A stretch of DNA of 64,000 nucleotides, from contig NZ_FNCT01000010.1 in assembly GCF_900100495.1 (NCBI RefSeq), positions 62,001-126,000 of the forward strand, given 5' to 3'. Below the pieces are notes generated by a model, which worked only from the letters and a program-made list of their open reading frames with translations, was not told the DNA's origin and did not search any database. Positions 43,181-51,645 of the stretch are shown here, in pieces; position 1 is the first letter of the stretch; the number at the start of each line of letters is the position of its first letter. This stretch comes from Pseudomonas benzenivorans. Its GTDB lineage: Bacteria > Pseudomonadota > Gammaproteobacteria > Pseudomonadales > Pseudomonadaceae. Both the position numbers and the translations under genes were made by a program.

Positions 43181-45904
43181 TCAGGCAGTCTTATCCAATA
43201 AGTTGTTGGTGAGGTTGATGAGTTCGTCGATGTCTTGCGACGGAAATAGCGCTTCCACGCGCCCTACACGCGACAGCGGAGGCTCGTTGAGTGCAGCGCG
43301 AGTAATGCGCCCGTGGCGCAGCACAGCAGCCTTTACGGCCCGCAGGAAGTTGAGTTGGTTGGCACGCAAATAGCCGTGTGCGGCAATGAACGCATCGAAC
43401 GCGGTATTAATGCGCTGCTCACGGTTAGGAAGGCGTGCGCCTTCGCAAAGTATGTGACGCAGGACTTCGGCCAGCGATGCGGCGGGGGCTTCAAAAGCTT
43501 TGCGCAAGGTATCTTCGGTGACAAACAGATCGGCCTGGTTCAGCGTGTTGCTGATTCGTTCCAGCTCGTCGTCACCTACATGCTCGCCTTGCTTGAGCTT
43601 AGCCAACTCAGGAAGCTGGTTAGCCAGTCGGCGCACCAGTGCCTCTACCTGCTCGCGATAGCTTTCTGCAAAAGCACCTTCACCCGTGGGGCCGTAGATG
43701 ATCCAACTGCGCTGAGTGATGCTGTCTGGCAGATTGATTTCAACCGTGCGGCTGGGTGTGGTGGTGCGGTAGCGCATCAGCGGGGCGAATACCGTTTGTA
43801 GTGTGATCAAACGCGCCATATCCAAGTGCTGCCAGAAGCCGGCCGACTGAACCCAGGCACGTTGTTCGGCTACACGCTGCACCTGAGGAATGTTTTCGGC
43901 CAAACTATTAATCGCCTCGTGAATGCGCTCACGCACTTTGGCCTGTTCGCTTGCATCGCCTTTAAGCCAAGCCACTGAGAGACGCTCGCACCAAATGCGA
44001 AATTGAAGTTCATCCAGGCCAGCCAATGGGGCTAGTCGCATCAGGGGGGCGATGGCTTGCGACAGGTGTTCAATTGCGCTTTGACTGGGCTTTGGCCATT
44101 GCGCTGCCAGCGCGTCGAGCTCGTCCCAGTGCGTACGTACATTGATGCTGTGACGGGGCAATGCCTGCAGCATCGCCTGTAGATCGGCAATGGCGGCTTG
44201 TGTGTCTTGCTGCTGTGCTTCCAGGAGTTGCCACTTCTCAAGCTGCAGTCGGAACAGGCGAACCGGTAGCGGTTCGCTGGGATGGTCGACCTCGCCGTCG
44301 GGTTTGAGCTTGAAATACGCGAAGTTTTTCCAGTGATCGATGATCAAGAAATCTTTCTTGATCTCACCGGTGGCCTTGTCGGTATGCAGCCGTGTGCCGC
44401 GCCCGATCATCTGCCAGAACTTAACCTTGCTAAACACGGGCTTCGCGAAGACCAAGTTTTGGATGGCGGGGACGTCTACGCCGGTGTCGAGCATGTCCAC
44501 CGAAATAGCCACACGCGGCATGGTGCGGTACTTGAAATCATCCAGCGTCGCGTCAGCGCGCTCCATATGGCTATCGATAATTTCAGCCATGCCTTGGCGC
44601 TGCAGCTCAGGATACAGGCGGTTAAATCCCTCGTAGAGCCGCTTTGCATGGGCGTGGCTGACGGCGAAGATGATGGACTTGTGTGGTAGACCGCGCACAT
44701 CTTTGCGGCTCTTATCCATAAACTCTCGCACCATGGCGTCGTTGGTGCCTTGGTTGATGATTCCCTTTTCGATGTCACTGCCATCGAAGTTGAGCTCATC
44801 AAGCTCAACGCCTTGATCGCGAGCCATCTGCTTCAAGGGTTCGGGTAGTGCGTCACCTTGGATGCCCTGAAGTTGAAAATTGGTTTGTGCATCCAGCACG
44901 CGGTAGTTGACCAGGTTCTGGTCGGCAATCGCTTGCTCGTAGCTGTAGTAGTAGCTGGGCGCGCCGTCACCGCAATCAAACAGTTCGAAAGTGTTGTGAT
45001 CGATGTAGTCAGTGGGGGTCGCTGTCAGCCCGAGCTGGATGGCGTCGAAGTGATCGAAGACGGCCTTATATCGTTGGTAGATAGAACGGTGGCTTTCATC
45101 GGCCACGATCAGATCGTAGTAACCCACCGACAGGCGCGAATAAACCTGCATCATGCTGGGGTAGGTCGAGAACTGAATGCGTGCACCGGAGGTTTCGCCG
45201 GACTCGATGCGAGCCAAACTCTCGTTGGGTAAGTGGGACTTGAACTCCGACATAGCTTGGCGCACTAATTCCCGGCGGTCGGCCAGGAATAGGACTCGCT
45301 GTATGCGCTTTGATCGCAGCAAAGTATCAACAAGTGCGATGGTCGTCCGAGTCTTACCTGTGCCTGTAGCCATCACCAGCAAGAATTTGCGCTTGGCCGC
45401 ATCTACCCCTTCAGTGACACGCCGAATAGCTTCGTTCTGATAGTCACGGCCTGCGATCGCAGCGCTGATGGTGACACCGCCCAGCGGCTGAGCAAACTGC
45501 CGCTGATGGCACAGTCGCTCTAAGTCGTCTCGCGTGTAGAACCCCGATATTTTTCGGGGCGCATAGCGCTCACGATCCCAGAATTGAATCTCTTTGCCGT
45601 TGGTGAGAAAGATGAAGGGGTCGTTACCGAATTTGGCCTTGATTGCGTCTGCGTAGCCAGCGGCCTGACGCTTTCCAGCAAGCTCATCACGCGATGACCG
45701 CTTGGCCTCGACTACAGCAATCGGATTGCCATCTGAACCCAAAAGGACGTAATCAGCGAACTGCTCGCCGCCATAGGAGCCATTAGGCTCAGCTGTTTGG
45801 AGGACAAACTCTTCGACGAGGGTGCGCCGGTTTCGGGACCATCCAGCATGCGCGAGCTGCTGATCAATCAGCCCTGATCGGGTTTGAGCCTCAGATTCAC
45901 TCAC
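43181..45904 (-). CDS. hsdR: type I restriction enzyme, endonuclease/translocase subunit
   Basis: 907 residues from GTG 45904, with AAGGAG eight bases upstream. The N-terminal PD-(D/E)xK nuclease is marked by Asp51 and VVEAKRSS (Glu66, Lys68). The helicase motor has Walker A ATGTGKTR (179-186) and DESH in VADESHRS, with the helicase C-terminal lobe at QMIGRGTRLH. The C-terminal ~300 residues are of the EcoEI_R kind. It cuts unmodified DNA after translocation as part of the R2M2S complex. If hsdM is truly broken, an active HsdR would be risky or idle, since cutting also needs the M2S core. Confidence 0.95.
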   Translation of the reverse strand: MSESEAQTRSGLIDQQLAHAGWSRNRRTLVEEFVLQTAEPNGSYGGEQFADYVLLGSDGNPIAVVEAKRSSRDELAGKRQAAGYADAIKAKFGNDPFIFLTNGKEIQFWDRERYAPRKISGFYTRDDLERLCHQRQFAQPLGGVTISAAIAGRDYQNEAIRRVTEGVDAAKRKFLLVMATGTGKTRTTIALVDTLLRSKRIQRVLFLADRRELVRQAMSEFKSHLPNESLARIESGETSGARIQFSTYPSMMQVYSRLSVGYYDLIVADESHRSIYQRYKAVFDHFDAIQLGLTATPTDYIDHNTFELFDCGDGAPSYYYSYEQAIADQNLVNYRVLDAQTNFQLQGIQGDALPEPLKQMARDQGVELDELNFDGSDIEKGIINQGTNDAMVREFMDKSRKDVRGLPHKSIIFAVSHAHAKRLYEGFNRLYPELQRQGMAEIIDSHMERADATLDDFKYRTMPRVAISVDMLDTGVDVPAIQNLVFAKPVFSKVKFWQMIGRGTRLHTDKATGEIKKDFLIIDHWKNFAYFKLKPDGEVDHPSEPLPVRLFRLQLEKWQLLEAQQQDTQAAIADLQAMLQALPRHSINVRTHWDELDALAAQWPKPSQSAIEHLSQAIAPLMRLAPLAGLDELQFRIWCERLSVAWLKGDASEQAKVRERIHEAINSLAENIPQVQRVAEQRAWVQSAGFWQHLDMARLITLQTVFAPLMRYRTTTPSRTVEINLPDSITQRSWIIYGPTGEGAFAESYREQVEALVRRLANQLPELAKLKQGEHVGDDELERISNTLNQADLFVTEDTLRKAFEAPAASLAEVLRHILCEGARLPNREQRINTAFDAFIAAHGYLRANQLNFLRAVKAAVLRHGRITRAALNEPPLSRVGRVEALFPSQDIDELINLTNNLLDKTA

Positions 45905-46008
45905 AAGTCAGCTCCTTCCCTGCCCCTTCGCGCGACTCCTTTAAGAAAGAGTCCGATTCTTTGTGTCGAAGGATGATCCTAATTCCACAAGACGAAGAAG
46001 CCAATCTC

Positions 46009-46029
46009 AATTGGCAACCAATTGGCAAC
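46009..46029. repeat. short direct repeats at the right island edge
   Basis: AATTGGCAAC occurs at 46009-46018 and 46020-46029. Paired ~10-bp direct repeats near a tRNA can be arm-type binding sites of a tyrosine integrase, but no integrase gene is in the window. Could be chance. Confidence 0.35.
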
Positions 46030-46072
46030 GAAAACGACTATTGCAGCATCACCGACCAATAACCGTAGGCAT

Positions 46073-46106
46073 AAAAAAATCCAACCACCGCTAAGTGGTT
46101 GGATTT
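46073..46106 (-). terminator. terminator of tRNA-Pro
   Basis: AAATCCAACCAC (46077-46088) and GTGGTTGGATTT (46095-46106) form a 12-bp stem. On the minus strand it is followed by a T-run (bases 46079 down to 46073). It lies just downstream of the tRNA-Pro 3' end. Confidence 0.88.
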
Positions 46107-46118
46107 TCTAGGGATTTT

Positions 46119-46195
46119 TGGTCGGGACGGAGTGATTCGAACACTCGACCCCTTGCACCCCATGCAAGTGCGCTACCGGACTGCGCTACGCCCCG
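46119..46195 (-). tRNA. tRNA-Pro (anticodon GGG)
   Basis: 77 bases including encoded CCA. Acceptor arm CGGGGCG pairs with CGTCCCG. The D-loop GTAGCGCAGTCCGGTAGCGC, anticodon stem CTTGC/GCAAG with loop ATGGGGT, and T-arm GAGTGTTCGAATCACTC are all canonical. The gene lies between the ihfA/MerR block and the defence island, a usual place for island insertion. Confidence 0.97.
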
Positions 46196-46284
46196 ACTAG
46201 GCGTGAATCCGTTTTCGGGCAACCGAAAACGCTGCGAACTATACACTAAGCTTCTGAAATATGGAAACTTTTTGAGTAGCTTCG

Positions 46285-46641
46285 CTATTTTCTGAGCACC
46301 AGCAGGACGTCCTCCAGCTCGACGATCATCTGCTTGATGAGTTGCCGGTACTGGGTGGTGTCGTCCTTGGCCTCATCGCCGGAGAGACGCTGCCGCGCCC
46401 CGCCTATGGTGAAGCCCTGGTCATACAACAAGGCGCGGATCTGGCGAATCATCAACACGTCCTGGCGTTGATAATAACGTCTGTTACCGCGCCGCTTGAC
46501 CGGATTGAGCTGAGGAAACTCCTGCTCCCAATAGCGCAGGACGTGCGGCTTGACCGCACAAAGCTCGCTCACCTCGCCGATCGTGAAGTACCGTTTGCCG
46601 GGTATGGCAGGTAATTCGTCGTTATGACTTGGTTCCAGCAT
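46285..46641 (-). CDS. MerR-family transcriptional regulator
   Basis: 118 residues. It has the MerR winged helix (KRYFTIGEVSELCAVKPHVLRYWE, then R-R-G-N-R-R-Y-Y) and a short helical C-terminus without metal-binding cysteines. This is the small MerR-like protein regularly encoded after ihfA in Pseudomonas and relatives. It overlaps the ihfA 3' end by 20 bases, so it is transcribed with the pheST-ihfA operon. Its target is not known to me. Confidence 0.93.
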   Translation of the reverse strand: MLEPSHNDELPAIPGKRYFTIGEVSELCAVKPHVLRYWEQEFPQLNPVKRRGNRRYYQRQDVLMIRQIRALLYDQGFTIGGARQRLSGDEAKDDTTQYRQLIKQMIVELEDVLLVLRK

Positions 46642-46924
46642 AAGCCTCGACCCTGGCTTTAAGTTTCTGGCCTGGACGGAAAGTCACCACACGACGCGCC
46701 GTGATGGGAATTTCCTCTCCCGTTTTTGGATTACGACCGGGGCGCTGACGCTTATCGCGCAGATCGAAGTTGCCGAACCCCGAGAGCTTGACCTGCTCGT
46801 TGAGTTCCAGCGCTTGGCGGATCTCTTCGAAGAACAGCTCCACCAACTCCTTGGCTTCCCGTTTATTCAGGCCTAGCTCTTCATACAGACGTTCCGCCAT
46901 TTCAGCTTTCGTCAGAGCCCCCAT
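46622..46924 (-). CDS. ihfA: integration host factor subunit alpha
   Basis: 100 residues, exact family length. ALTKAEMAERLYEELGLNKREAKELVE and the DNA-intercalating arm RPGRNPKTGEEIPITARRVV with its conserved proline are diagnostic for IhfA. With IhfB it bends DNA and assists recombination, replication and sigma-54 promoters. It follows pheT by three bases, the standard gammaproteobacterial order. Confidence 0.98.
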   Translation of the reverse strand: MGALTKAEMAERLYEELGLNKREAKELVELFFEEIRQALELNEQVKLSGFGNFDLRDKRQRPGRNPKTGEEIPITARRVVTFRPGQKLKARVEAYAGTKS

Positions 46925-46927
46925 ACG

Positions 46928-49306
46928 CTACTTCCTTAACGTGGCGTTGAACCTTTGTTCCAGGGAGGTGAGGATATTTTCCGTTGTGATACTCACCTCA
47001 TCGTCATTAAGAGTGCGCGATGGATGCTGCCAGGTCAAGCCGACGGCAAGACTTTTTCTATGCGGATCAATACCTTTACCGTGATACACGTCAAATAGCC
47101 TGAGGTCGGTCAGCCACTCGCCGGCAACTTCACGGATAACCGCAAGCAATGCCTCGGCAGGCACATCACGATCCACCAGCAAAGCCAGGTCGCGGCGCAC
47201 CTCGGGGAAGCGTGACAACTCATGGAACTTCGGCATGCGCCCCTGAGCGATTTCACTCAGCAGCAGCTCGAACACATAGACTGGCTGATCCAGCCCCAAC
47301 ACCTTGGCCAGCTCAGGATGGATGGCTCCGACGAAGCCAACCAAACGCCCTTCGCGCTCGATGCGCGCGGTTTGCCCCGGATGCAGGGCGGAGTGCTCGC
47401 CCGGCACGAAGCTGAAGCTATCCAGCGCGCCCGCACTGGCCAACAGCGCCTCGACATCGGCCTTCACGTCATAGAAATCGACGCCATCGCGACCGTGCGC
47501 CCAGCCTTCGGGTAGACGACTGCCGCAGACGACCCCAGCCAGCATCGCTTCCTGCTGCAGATCTTCCAACTGACCGACAAAGCGCAGACCACTCTCGAAC
47601 AAACGCACGCGCGCTTGTTGGCGATTGAGGTTGTGTTCCAGCGCCTTGACCAGGCCCGGCCACAGCGACGAGCGCATCGCCGCCATATCGGCGGAAATCG
47701 GGTTGGCCAACATCAAGGGCTCGACGCCTGGGTTGAACAACTCGAACAGTTTGGGATCGATGAAACTGTAGGTGATCGCCTCCTGGTAACCGCGCGCGAC
47801 CAGCAAGCGACGCAGCGCCGGCAGCTCGACGGTTGCCTCTGCCTTTGGCTGCGGCGCCAGACGCGCTTGCGGGTAACGTACCGGCAAACGGTTGTAGCCG
47901 TACAATCGCCCCAGCTCTTCGATCAGGTCGACTTCCAGGCTGATATCGAAACGGTGGCTCGGCACTTCGACCCGCCACTGCCCTGCCCCGCTGACGCTGA
48001 TCCCCAGCCCCAACGCGCTGAGCAACCGCACGACTTGCTCGTCGTCCATTTTCAGACCGAGCATTTGCTCGATGCGCTCGGCACGCAGGGTAATGGGCGC
48101 AACGTTCGGCAGTTGATCCTGACTTACCACCTCGATGACCGGACCGGCCTCGCCACCGACGATTTCCAGCAGCAATCCGGTGGCTCGTTCCATGGCTTCA
48201 CGCGCAAGTTGCCAATCCACGCCACGCTCGAAACGATGCGACGAGTCGGTGTGCAAACCGTAGGAGCGGGCCTTGCCGGCAATCGCGATAGTGTCGAAGA
48301 AGGCGCTCTCGAGGAACAGATCGCGAGTCTTGTCGCTCACGCCGCTGTGCTCGCCACCCATGACGCCGGCAATCGCCAGGGCGCGCTGGTGGTCGGCGAT
48401 CACCAGGGTATCGGCACGCAGGCTGACTTCCTGGCCGTCGAGCAGCACGAGCTTCTCGCCCTCCTCGGCCATGCGCACGCGGATGCCACCATTGATCTCG
48501 GCCAGATCGAAGGCATGCATCGGCTGACCGAGTTCGAGCATCACGTAGTTGGTGATGTCCACCGCCGCATCGATACTGCGCACATCGGCACGGCGCAGAC
48601 GCTCGACCATCCACAATGGTGTCGGCCGGGAGAGGTCGACGTTGCGCACCACGCGGCCGAGGTAACGCGGGCAAGCCTGTGCGGCCAGCACTTCGACCGG
48701 ACGCACCTCATCATGACTCGGCGCGACCGCGGCGATTTGCGGGCGGGTTACCGGGGCCGCATACAGGGCGCCGACTTCACGTGCCAGACCGGCCAGCGAC
48801 AGGCAATCGCCACGGTTCGGGGTCAGGTCAACCTCGATGCTGGCGTCATCCAACTCAAGATAAACGCGGATATCCTGCCCGACCGGTGCGTCGGCCGGCA
48901 GCTCCATCAGGCCGTCGTTGTCCTCGCTGATCTGCAACTCGGAAGCCGAGCAGAGCATGCCGTTGGACTCGACACCGCGCAGCTTGGCCTTCTTGATCTT
49001 GAAGTCGCCCGGCAACTCGGCGCCGATCATGGCGAACGGGATCTTCAGGCCGGGGCGCACATTCGGCGCACCACAGACCACCTGAAGAGTCTCCGCGCCA
49101 TTGCTGACTTGGCAGACACGCAGCTTGTCGGCATCCGGATGCTGCTCGGTGCTCAGCACCTCGCCCACTACCACGCCGCTGAATATGCCAGCAGCCGGTG
49201 TCACGCTATCCACCTCGAGACCGGCCATGGACAGGCGCGCCACCAACTCATCACGGGACACCTGCGGGCTTACCCAGCTGCGCAGCCATTGTTCACTGAA
49301 TTTCAT
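46928..49306 (-). CDS. pheT: phenylalanyl-tRNA synthetase beta subunit
   Basis: 792 residues, normal for bacterial PheT. The order is N-terminal tRNA-binding domain (GVVVGEVLSTEQHPDADKLRVC), B3/B4 editing domain, B5 domain, the degenerate synthetase core and the C-terminal anticodon-binding domain (P-K-F-H-E-L-S-R-F-P-E-V-R-R-D-L-A-L). It forms the alpha2-beta2 enzyme with PheS, which charges tRNA-Phe. It lies 39 bases after pheS. Confidence 0.98.
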   Translation of the reverse strand: MKFSEQWLRSWVSPQVSRDELVARLSMAGLEVDSVTPAAGIFSGVVVGEVLSTEQHPDADKLRVCQVSNGAETLQVVCGAPNVRPGLKIPFAMIGAELPGDFKIKKAKLRGVESNGMLCSASELQISEDNDGLMELPADAPVGQDIRVYLELDDASIEVDLTPNRGDCLSLAGLAREVGALYAAPVTRPQIAAVAPSHDEVRPVEVLAAQACPRYLGRVVRNVDLSRPTPLWMVERLRRADVRSIDAAVDITNYVMLELGQPMHAFDLAEINGGIRVRMAEEGEKLVLLDGQEVSLRADTLVIADHQRALAIAGVMGGEHSGVSDKTRDLFLESAFFDTIAIAGKARSYGLHTDSSHRFERGVDWQLAREAMERATGLLLEIVGGEAGPVIEVVSQDQLPNVAPITLRAERIEQMLGLKMDDEQVVRLLSALGLGISVSGAGQWRVEVPSHRFDISLEVDLIEELGRLYGYNRLPVRYPQARLAPQPKAEATVELPALRRLLVARGYQEAITYSFIDPKLFELFNPGVEPLMLANPISADMAAMRSSLWPGLVKALEHNLNRQQARVRLFESGLRFVGQLEDLQQEAMLAGVVCGSRLPEGWAHGRDGVDFYDVKADVEALLASAGALDSFSFVPGEHSALHPGQTARIEREGRLVGFVGAIHPELAKVLGLDQPVYVFELLLSEIAQGRMPKFHELSRFPEVRRDLALLVDRDVPAEALLAVIREVAGEWLTDLRLFDVYHGKGIDPHRKSLAVGLTWQHPSRTLNDDEVSITTENILTSLEQRFNATLRK

Positions 49307-49345
49307 CCTGCTCTCCTAAAACAATTCGGTTACGGTCGTGCGGCT

Positions 49346-50362
49346 CTAGCGAAATTGCGCCAGGAATCGCAGGTCGTTATCGAAGAACAGGCGTAAGTCG
49401 TTGACGCCATAACGCAGCATCGCCAAACGCTCGACGCCCATGCCGAAGGCAAAGCCCTGGTACTTCTCGGGGTCGATGCCAGACATGCGCAGCACGTTCG
49501 GATGCACCATGCCGCAGCCCATGACCTCCAGCCAGCCGGTCTGCTTGCACACGCGACAGCCTTTGCCACTGCACATCACGCACTGCATGTCGACTTCCGC
49601 CGAGGGCTCGGTGAAGGGGAAGAAGGACGGGCGGAAACGCACGCCTAGGGGCTTCTCGAAGAACACCCGGAGAAACTCCTCGATGGTGCCCTTGAGGTCG
49701 GCAAAGCTGACGCCCTCATCGACCAGCAGGCCTTCGACCTGGTGGAACATCGGCGAGTGGGTAATATCGGAATCGCAACGATAGACGCGGCCAGGGCAGA
49801 CGATGCGGATCGGCGGCTGCTGCGACTCCATGGTGCGCACCTGCACCGGCGAGGTATGGGTGCGCAGCAACATGTTCGCGTTGAAATAGAAGGTGTCATG
49901 CATCGCCCGGGCCGGGTGGTGGCCGGGGATATTGAGCGCCTCGAAATTGTGGTAGTCGTTTTCCACTTCGGGGCCTTCGGCGATGCCGTAGCCAATCCGC
50001 GTGAAGAACTGCTCGACACGCTCCAGGGTGCGGGTCACCGGATGCAGGCCGCCCGAGCTTTGGCCGCGCCCCGGCAGAGTCACGTCGATGCGTTCGGCCG
50101 CCAGCTTGGCGCTCAACGCCGCCTGCTCGAGGATTTCCTTGCGGGCATTCAGCGCATCCTGCACCCGGTCCTTGGCCGCATTGATCAAGGCGCCAGCCTT
50201 CGGCCGCTCTTCGGCAGACAGGTTGCCCAGGGTCTTCATCACCTGGGTCATTTCGCCTTTCTTGCCCAGGTAGTGAACCCGCAGTTGCTCCAGGGCATTC
50301 ACATCCTCGGTGTGGCTAACGGCCTCAAGCGCTTGCGAGACCAGCACATCCAGATTTTCCAT
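49346..50362 (-). CDS. pheS: phenylalanyl-tRNA synthetase alpha subunit
   Basis: 338 residues. It has an N-terminal coiled coil, then class II motifs: motif 2 D-S-D-I-T-H-S-P-M-F-H-Q-V-E-G and motif 3 G-F-A-F-G-M-G-V-E-R. It holds the catalytic site of the PheST enzyme. The intergenic region before it carries a 14-bp hairpin that may attenuate transcription from the upstream ribosomal genes. Confidence 0.98.
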   Translation of the reverse strand: MENLDVLVSQALEAVSHTEDVNALEQLRVHYLGKKGEMTQVMKTLGNLSAEERPKAGALINAAKDRVQDALNARKEILEQAALSAKLAAERIDVTLPGRGQSSGGLHPVTRTLERVEQFFTRIGYGIAEGPEVENDYHNFEALNIPGHHPARAMHDTFYFNANMLLRTHTSPVQVRTMESQQPPIRIVCPGRVYRCDSDITHSPMFHQVEGLLVDEGVSFADLKGTIEEFLRVFFEKPLGVRFRPSFFPFTEPSAEVDMQCVMCSGKGCRVCKQTGWLEVMGCGMVHPNVLRMSGIDPEKYQGFAFGMGVERLAMLRYGVNDLRLFFDNDLRFLAQFR

Positions 50363-50381
50363 TTACAGACTCCAGATACGA

Positions 50382-50415
50382 AATAGGGGAAGAGCTTGAA
50401 GGCTCTTCCCCTATT
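50382..50415 (-). terminator. long hairpin between rplT and pheS
   Basis: AATAGGGGAAGAGC (50382-50395) and GCTCTTCCCCTATT (50402-50415) form a perfect 14-bp stem with a six-base loop. Only a short T-rich stretch follows on the minus strand, so it may be a partial terminator or attenuator for pheST. No obvious Phe-rich leader peptide precedes it. Confidence 0.65.
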
Positions 50416-50457
50416 GGTGACGTTTAGCACCGGGCGAGCCCGGTGATTGTCGGGGAC

Positions 50458-50814
50458 TTAAGCCAGGATGGCTTTCGCTTTCTCGACAATCGCAGCAAAC
50501 GCCGCTTTTTCGTTCACTGCCAGATCAGCCAGAACCTTACGATCGATCTCGATGGACGCTTTTTTCAGGCCAGCGATGAAACGGCTGTAGGACAGACCGT
50601 TTACACGCGCACCAGCGTTGATACGAGCGATCCACAGGGCACGGAACTGACGCTTCCGCTGACGGCGGTCACGGTAGGCATATTGGCCTGCCTTGATCAC
50701 TGCCTGCTTGGCAACGCGGAACACGCGCGAACGTGCACCGTAGTAGCCTTTAGCGAGTTTCAGAATTTTTTTGTGACGCTTACGAGCGATAACGCCGCGC
50801 TTAACACGAGCCAT
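50458..50814 (-). CDS. rplT: 50S ribosomal protein L20
   Basis: 118 residues: ARVKRGVIARKRHKKILKLAKGYYGARSR is the unmistakable basic start of L20, followed by the globular 23S rRNA-binding domain. It lies 25 bases after rpmI in the infC-rpmI-rplT operon, where L20 commonly represses its own translation. Confidence 0.99.
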   Translation of the reverse strand: MARVKRGVIARKRHKKILKLAKGYYGARSRVFRVAKQAVIKAGQYAYRDRRQRKRQFRALWIARINAGARVNGLSYSRFIAGLKKASIEIDRKVLADLAVNEKAAFAAIVEKAKAILA

Positions 50815-50839
50815 GAGTAATTTCCTCTATCTTGACCGA

Positions 50840-51034
50840 TTAACGAACGCGCAGCATGCGCGCCACTTTTGCCACGTCGGACGGGTGCACCATGGTGCTA
50901 CCGCGCAGATGACGCTTACGCTTAGTGGACATCTTGGTCAGGATGTGGCTCTTGAAAGCGTGCTTGTGCTTGAAGCCAGTAGCGGTTTTAAGAAAACGCT
51001 TGGCTGCACCACTCTTGGTTTTCATCTTTGGCAT
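50840..51034 (-). CDS. rpmI: 50S ribosomal protein L35
   Basis: 64 residues, PKMKTKSGAAKRFLKTATGFKH start and basic composition typical of L35. Encoded between infC and rplT as in most bacteria. Confidence 0.99.
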   Translation of the reverse strand: MPKMKTKSGAAKRFLKTATGFKHKHAFKSHILTKMSTKRKRHLRGSTMVHPSDVAKVARMLRVR

Positions 51035-51094
51035 GTTCGGATACTCCGCATTCAGTGGATAAACATAACCGCAAGGCCTGCCGTGCCCTGGTGG

Positions 51095-51643
51095 TTACTT
51101 CTTCTTTTTGGGGGCGATGACCATGATCAGCTGGCGTCCTTCCATCTTCGGATGCTGTTCAACCGAGCCGTATTCGGCGAGGTCGGTTTCGACCCGCTTC
51201 AACAGCTCCATGCCCAGCTCCTGATGGGCCATCTCACGGCCACGGAATCGCAATGACACCTTGGCCCTGTCCCCCTCACTCAGGAAACGTACCAGGTTGC
51301 GTAGTTTTACCTGGTAATCCCCTTCCTCCGTCCCTGGACGAAACTTGATTTCTTTGATCTGGACTTGCTTCTGATTCTTCTTCGCCGCCGCGACCTGCTT
51401 CTTCTTCTCGAACAGGTGCTTGCCGTAGTCCATGATGCGACATACCGGCGGTACGGCGTCGGCAGAAATTTCTACCAGATCCAGCTTGGCTTCCTCAGCC
51501 GCGCGAAGCGCTTCATCAATAGAGACGATGCCAATCTGCTCGCCTTCAGCGCCAATTAACCGAACCTCGCGTGCCGAGATATTCTCGTTGATCGGGGCTT
51601 TCGGTGCAGCTCGTTTATCTTGTCTCATTTCACGCTTAATAAT
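51095..51643 (-). CDS. infC: translation initiation factor IF-3 (non-AUG start)
   Basis: 182 residues if translation begins at ATT 51643; ATT 51640 is the next possibility, and the first ATG (51628) would lose conserved residues IKRE. GGAG lies five to eight bases upstream of the ATT codons, overlapping the thrS end. IF-3 genes classically use AUU, which lets IF-3 repress its own translation by rejecting the rare start codon. The N-domain (INENISAREVRLI) and C-domain (KEIKFRPGTEEGDYQVKLRN) are complete, ending in a lysine run. Confidence 0.96.
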   Translation of the reverse strand: MIKREMRQDKRAAPKAPINENISAREVRLIGAEGEQIGIVSIDEALRAAEEAKLDLVEISADAVPPVCRIMDYGKHLFEKKKQVAAAKKNQKQVQIKEIKFRPGTEEGDYQVKLRNLVRFLSEGDRAKVSLRFRGREMAHQELGMELLKRVETDLAEYGSVEQHPKMEGRQLIMVIAPKKKK

Positions 51644-51645
51644 GA

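Noticed and set aside
46009..46029. Definite integrase arm sites
   Set aside because: Only two 10-base copies exist and there is no integrase; kept only as a low-confidence repeat.
35380..46120. Prophage or integrative element with a tRNA-derived attachment site
   Set aside because: No integrase, excisionase or structural phage gene is present, and I could not find a copy of the tRNA-Pro 3' end at the left edge.
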